Source of the DNA: Streptomyces sp. GKU 895
GTDB lineage: Bacteria > Actinomycetota > Actinomycetes > Streptomycetales > Streptomycetaceae
NCBI GenBank assembly: GCA_002027195.1
Contig: MWJO01000048.1
Coordinates: 1 to 56,107 of the forward strand
Reading direction: 5' to 3'
DNA length: 56,107 bases
Shown here: one piece after another, positions 53,690 to 56,107 of the stretch
Layout: each line of letters begins with the position of its first letter
Position numbering within the stretch: the stretch's first letter is position 1
Translations under genes and position numbers: made by a program
Notes under the pieces: generated by a model
What the model was told of the DNA's origin: nothing
Seen by the model: the letters and a program-made list of their open reading frames with translations, nothing else
The model's database searches: none

Positions 53690-54025
53690 ACAGGCCCTTC
53701 GACGCAAGGCCGGGCGCGGCACCGCGCGCGCCGCCGCCCGACTCCGGCGCACCCGCCCCGGTTCCTGGCCCCGATGGAACCGACGCCGAATCAACGACCC
53801 ACACTCGGCAAGGGCTCCCGTCACCGAAACCCTCGTCGTCCCCTCGCGGCGAATCGCTGACCACAAGCGTGAGCAGACGAACACGAGGCGTCAACACCAA
53901 CCAGGGTTTTTATTACTTAAGCCCTATTTGTCGCAGGCGCGCACCGAAGCACACCAGGGCGCACCGCCCCTCATCCGAGGGAGACGATCAGACCACCGTG
54001 CAGCCGTGCACCGGCCACGCGGCCC
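53690..54025. other. 336-bp intergenic region without a recognisable gene
   Basis: No convincing coding sequence, RNA or repeat was found between the cyclase stop and the convergent ATPase gene. The only oddity is an AT-rich stretch at about 53905-53930 (GGTTTTTATTACTTAAG), which is rare in this DNA. Confidence 0.5.
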
Positions 54026-54514
54026 CTACACCGCCTCGTACGCGAAGCCTTCGTAGCCCTCGAACGCCGAAGTCCCGCCCGTGAAGGCGGGCGCGGCCGC
54101 GCGGTCGTCCTGCGCGGACCGGTCGAGTTCGCACCAGATGCGCTTGCCGGCACCCTCGGGGCTCCAGCCCCAGCGGTCGGCGAGGCCGTCGACCAGGGCG
54201 AGCCCCCGGCCGCCCGTGGCGTCCCCGTCGACGCAACGCGGCACCGGCGCACAGCTGCTGGTGTCGGCCACCTCCAGGCGGACGGTGGCCTCCCCGGCCG
54301 CGGCACCGGGCAGCGACAGCCGGAGCACGGCCGGACAGCCGGTGTGCACCACGGCGTTGGTGACCAGTTCGGACACGAGCAGGATCAGGGTCTCGGCGAG
54401 CGGCTCGTCGGCCCCTATGCCGGACCCGGCGAGTCGCGACCGCGCCCACCTGCGGGCTCGTCCCACCTCAGCGGGGTCGGGCCGGATCTCCAGCTGCATT
54501 TGAAGCACCTGCAC
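54026..54514 (-). CDS. Anti-sigma-factor-type ATP-binding protein (HATPase_c)
   Basis: 162 aa of the RsbW/SpoIIAB-like GHKL group. The N-box LLVSELVTNAVVHTG, then VADTSSC, the G1 region GGRGLALVDGLADRWGW, and GKRIWCEL mark the Bergerat fold. A GTG at 54514 is used here (MQVLQMQLEIRPDPAEVGRARRWARSR); an ATG at 54499 is also possible. These small kinases regulate sigma factors or anti-sigma antagonists by phosphorylation, and Streptomyces encode many. No partner is adjacent. Confidence 0.9.
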   Translation of the reverse strand: MQVLQMQLEIRPDPAEVGRARRWARSRLAGSGIGADEPLAETLILLVSELVTNAVVHTGCPAVLRLSLPGAAAGEATVRLEVADTSSCAPVPRCVDGDATGGRGLALVDGLADRWGWSPEGAGKRIWCELDRSAQDDRAAAPAFTGGTSAFEGYEGFAYEAV

Positions 54515-54707
54515 CGCTCACACCATCCGAACCGGCAGACACATAGCCTCGCGCCTCACGAGGGCCACGATCGTAGCCATTTTTTGCATGGCCAGAACAA
54601 CGGCCAAAGCCGGGGTCACAGAACGTGAGTCCCTTACGGGACAGCATGGTTGACGTACAGTCACCCCAACAAGCGCTTCGGGCATATTCCAGCGCGAAGG
54701 AGTACGC

Positions 54708-54899
54708 GTGCGGCATACTGTGCGACGCTCGCTGCGGGGAGTCGAACAGGCGGGGCCCAAGGGCTCTCCCACCCGGCGCGAAGTGGCGCGCACCGCCTCG
54801 TCCGGAGCCGCCTCGGAGGCAACACCGGCACGGCTCGTGCTCGGAACCACTCGCATCTCACAGAAGGTACCGGAGCGGGACACCGACTCCAGGCCGTGA
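54708..54899 (+). CDS. Small hypothetical protein
   Basis: 63 aa from a GTG with AAGGAG five bases upstream, one of the best ribosome sites in the window. The sequence is basic and Ser/Thr-rich (RHTVRRSLRGVEQAG, GSPTRREVARTASSG, LVLGTTRISQKVP) with no membrane segment or known motif. A TTGACG element (54650-54655) lies 52 bp upstream, without a clear -10. It diverges from the ATPase gene. A short peptide of unknown function; it could be spurious. Confidence 0.45.
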   Translation: MRHTVRRSLRGVEQAGPKGSPTRREVARTASSGAASEATPARLVLGTTRISQKVPERDTDSRP

Positions 54900-55007
54900 C
54901 GGGTCACGCCTAGGACACAACCCGATATCAACGCTCCGTGATTCCGGTATGCCACAGTCCGCGACATTTCCGGGCCGGGTCTCCGGCGCTGCGCGGACCA
55001 GACCCTG

Positions 55008-55898
55008 TCAGGCCGTCAGCTCGGCCGCGAGCAGCTCCTCGCTCCCCGCGCGCCCGCCACCACGCTGCGCCCGCACCCACGCCCGCTTCAGCAGCAGATG
55101 CACCTCGGACTCCCAGGTGAAGCCCATGCCGCCGTGCACCTGGAGGCAGTCGCGGGCGCCGCGCACGGCGGCCTCGTCGGCGAGCAGCCGGGCCGCCGCG
55201 ATGTCGGCCGGGTCCGCGGTCACGGCCGCCGCGTACACCGCCACCCGGGCCACCTCGACCCGCACCAGCTGCTCCGCGCACAGATGCTTGACGGCCTGGA
55301 ACGCCCCGATCGGCTGCCCGAACTGCTCCCGGGTCCGGGCGTGTTGCGCCGCCAGCTCGCACGCGCGCGTGGCGGTGCCGAGCTGCTCGGCGGCGGTGAG
55401 GAGGACGGCGACGGAATCGACGGGTGCCGGCGCGGGCACCCGGTGCAGCGGCGTCAACGGATCCACGGACCGCAAGGGCACGGCCCCCTCGGCCCCCGGC
55501 AACACGACATCGGCCTCGTCCATCCACTCCACGATCCGCCCGTCCACGGCGGCCACGACCACCTCACCGGTGTCCGCACCGGGCACCAGCCCGGCGGCGA
55601 GATGCGTGGCGACCAGCGGCCCGGGCACCAGGGCCCGCCCGGCCTCCTCGAAGGCCAACACGGCTTCGGGAAGCCCCAGTCCAGCCCCACCGTCACCTTC
55701 GGACAACCGCAGAGAGAAGAACCCGAGCTCCCCAAGGGCCCGCCACAGCGCCCGATCGATGCCGGGTTGGGCATCGCCGCCAAGGGGCGCGGGGAACTGC
55801 GCGACAAGCCCCCACGCACCCGCAGCCGCTCGACGACGAACCGTGGCTCGCACCGCATCGCGCAAAGCCTCCTGCTCCCCCGTCAGTTGAAACCGCAC
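55008..55898 (-). CDS. Acyl-CoA dehydrogenase-family subunit with in-frame repeat
   Basis: 296 aa, shorter than the usual 380. GTG 55898 has GGAGGT six bases upstream. It begins RFQLTGEQEALRDAVRATV, then residues about 20-39 derive from the dispersed repeat (RRRAAAGAWGLVAQFPAPL), then LWRALGELGFFSLRLSEGDGG, FEEAGRALVPGPLVATHLA, REQFGQPIGAFQAVKHLCAE, LQVHGGMGFTWESEVHLLLKRAW. The catalytic Glu position is not preserved. With the adjacent dehydrogenase gene it resembles the two-subunit (alpha/beta) acyl-CoA dehydrogenases of steroid side-chain pathways. Confidence 0.88.
   Translation of the reverse strand: MRFQLTGEQEALRDAVRATVRRRAAAGAWGLVAQFPAPLGGDAQPGIDRALWRALGELGFFSLRLSEGDGGAGLGLPEAVLAFEEAGRALVPGPLVATHLAAGLVPGADTGEVVVAAVDGRIVEWMDEADVVLPGAEGAVPLRSVDPLTPLHRVPAPAPVDSVAVLLTAAEQLGTATRACELAAQHARTREQFGQPIGAFQAVKHLCAEQLVRVEVARVAVYAAAVTADPADIAAARLLADEAAVRGARDCLQVHGGMGFTWESEVHLLLKRAWVRAQRGGGRAGSEELLAAELTA
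55783..55840. repeat. Dispersed GC-rich repeat, copy 3 (inside a gene)
   Basis: AGGGGCGCGGGGAACTGCGC then GACAAGCCCCC, the same element as at 14064 and 51694, here lying in frame within the acyl-CoA dehydrogenase coding sequence. Confidence 0.7.
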
Positions 55899-55902
55899 CC
55901 CG

Positions 55903-56107
55903 TCACCTCCCCTTCGGCAACCCGAGAATCCGCTCAGCCACGATGTTCCGCTGAATCTGCGAAGTGCCAGCCGCGATGGTGTACGACAACGACGACAACC
56001 GGTCGACCACCCAGGGCGCCCCCACATCCAACGCCCCCTCCCCCAACACCTCCGCCGCCGCGTCGTACAAGTCCTGCCGTGCCTGCGAGTACCGCAACTT
56101 GAAGACC
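55903..56107 (-). CDS. Acyl-CoA dehydrogenase, C-terminal end (truncated by window edge)
   Basis: The C-terminal 67 residues are present: VFKLRYSQARQDLYDAA, then VDRLSSLSYTIAAGTSQIQRNIVAERILGLPKGR, the signature end of acyl-CoA dehydrogenases. The 5' part lies beyond the window. The stop is 4 bp before the GTG of the neighbouring dehydrogenase-like gene, suggesting translational coupling and a heteromeric enzyme. Confidence 0.9.
   Translation of the reverse strand, partial: VFKLRYSQARQDLYDAAAEVLGEGALDVGAPWVVDRLSSLSYTIAAGTSQIQRNIVAERILGLPKGR

Noticed and set aside
1..56107. CRISPR arrays, tRNA/rRNA genes, integrases and transposases
   Set aside because: No regularly spaced repeats, cloverleaf-like sequences or recombinase/transposase motifs were seen on either strand.

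Overview
GC-rich actinomycete DNA, almost certainly a Streptomyces chromosome. The evidence is strong codon bias to G/C in third positions, frequent GTG and a few TTG starts, many 4-bp ATGA/GTGA overlaps, only two TTA codons noticed, an afsR-type SARP regulator with an AfsS-like micropeptide and an AfsK-like kinase, an AfsA-type butyrolactone synthase, and three copies of a GC-rich repeat that I associate with Streptomyces. No rRNA, tRNA, CRISPR array, integrase or insertion sequence was seen.

Region 1 (about 1-9.2 kb) looks like a signalling-molecule or small secondary-metabolite locus. A cytochrome P450 diverges from an MmyB-type regulator. An SDR diverges from a tight seven-gene operon: phosphotriesterase-like lactonase, cupin, HAD phosphatase, FAD monooxygenase, AfsA-like synthase and an NAD-epimerase (frameshifted). 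Both divergent promoters share the 11-mer CTAGTGGTTTC, so one regulator (probably the MmyB-type protein) may run the whole unit. There is no ArpA/ScbR-type receptor beside the AfsA homologue. A Tat-exported berberine-bridge-type flavoenzyme follows.

Region 2 (about 10.8-56 kb) is mainly CoA-linked catabolism: acyl-CoA ligase, an ADP-forming CoA ligase, four acyl-CoA dehydrogenases, two enoyl-CoA hydratases, two lipid-transfer-protein/thiolases with DUF35 partners, SDRs, luciferase-like monooxygenases, amidohydrolases, a cyclase-type hydrolase, a flavin reductase, ALDH and ADH. Eight promoters spread over 37 kb carry the same operator, CTGACG-N3-CGTCAG, so these operons look like one regulon. 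The only TetR gene in the window (29475-30122) is the obvious local candidate regulator. The substrate is not evident; the enzyme set resembles side-chain or alicyclic-acid degradation.

Embedded in region 2 (18.5-28.5 kb) is an afsR / afsS-like / afsK-like set, with acyl-CoA genes lying between afsS and afsK. The rest of the window holds an Lrp-LysE exporter pair, a VOC protein, a lipoprotein, a PNPOx-like protein, a GNAT, an FMO, a Tat amine oxidase, two MFS permeases, a GlxA-type regulator and an anti-sigma-type ATPase.

A major caveat: about 15 of some 50 genes are interrupted by single frameshifts, several of them exactly in G/C runs of 5-7. Sequencing or assembly indels are the likeliest cause. 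These genes are listed with their full reconstructed extents and flagged as broken.
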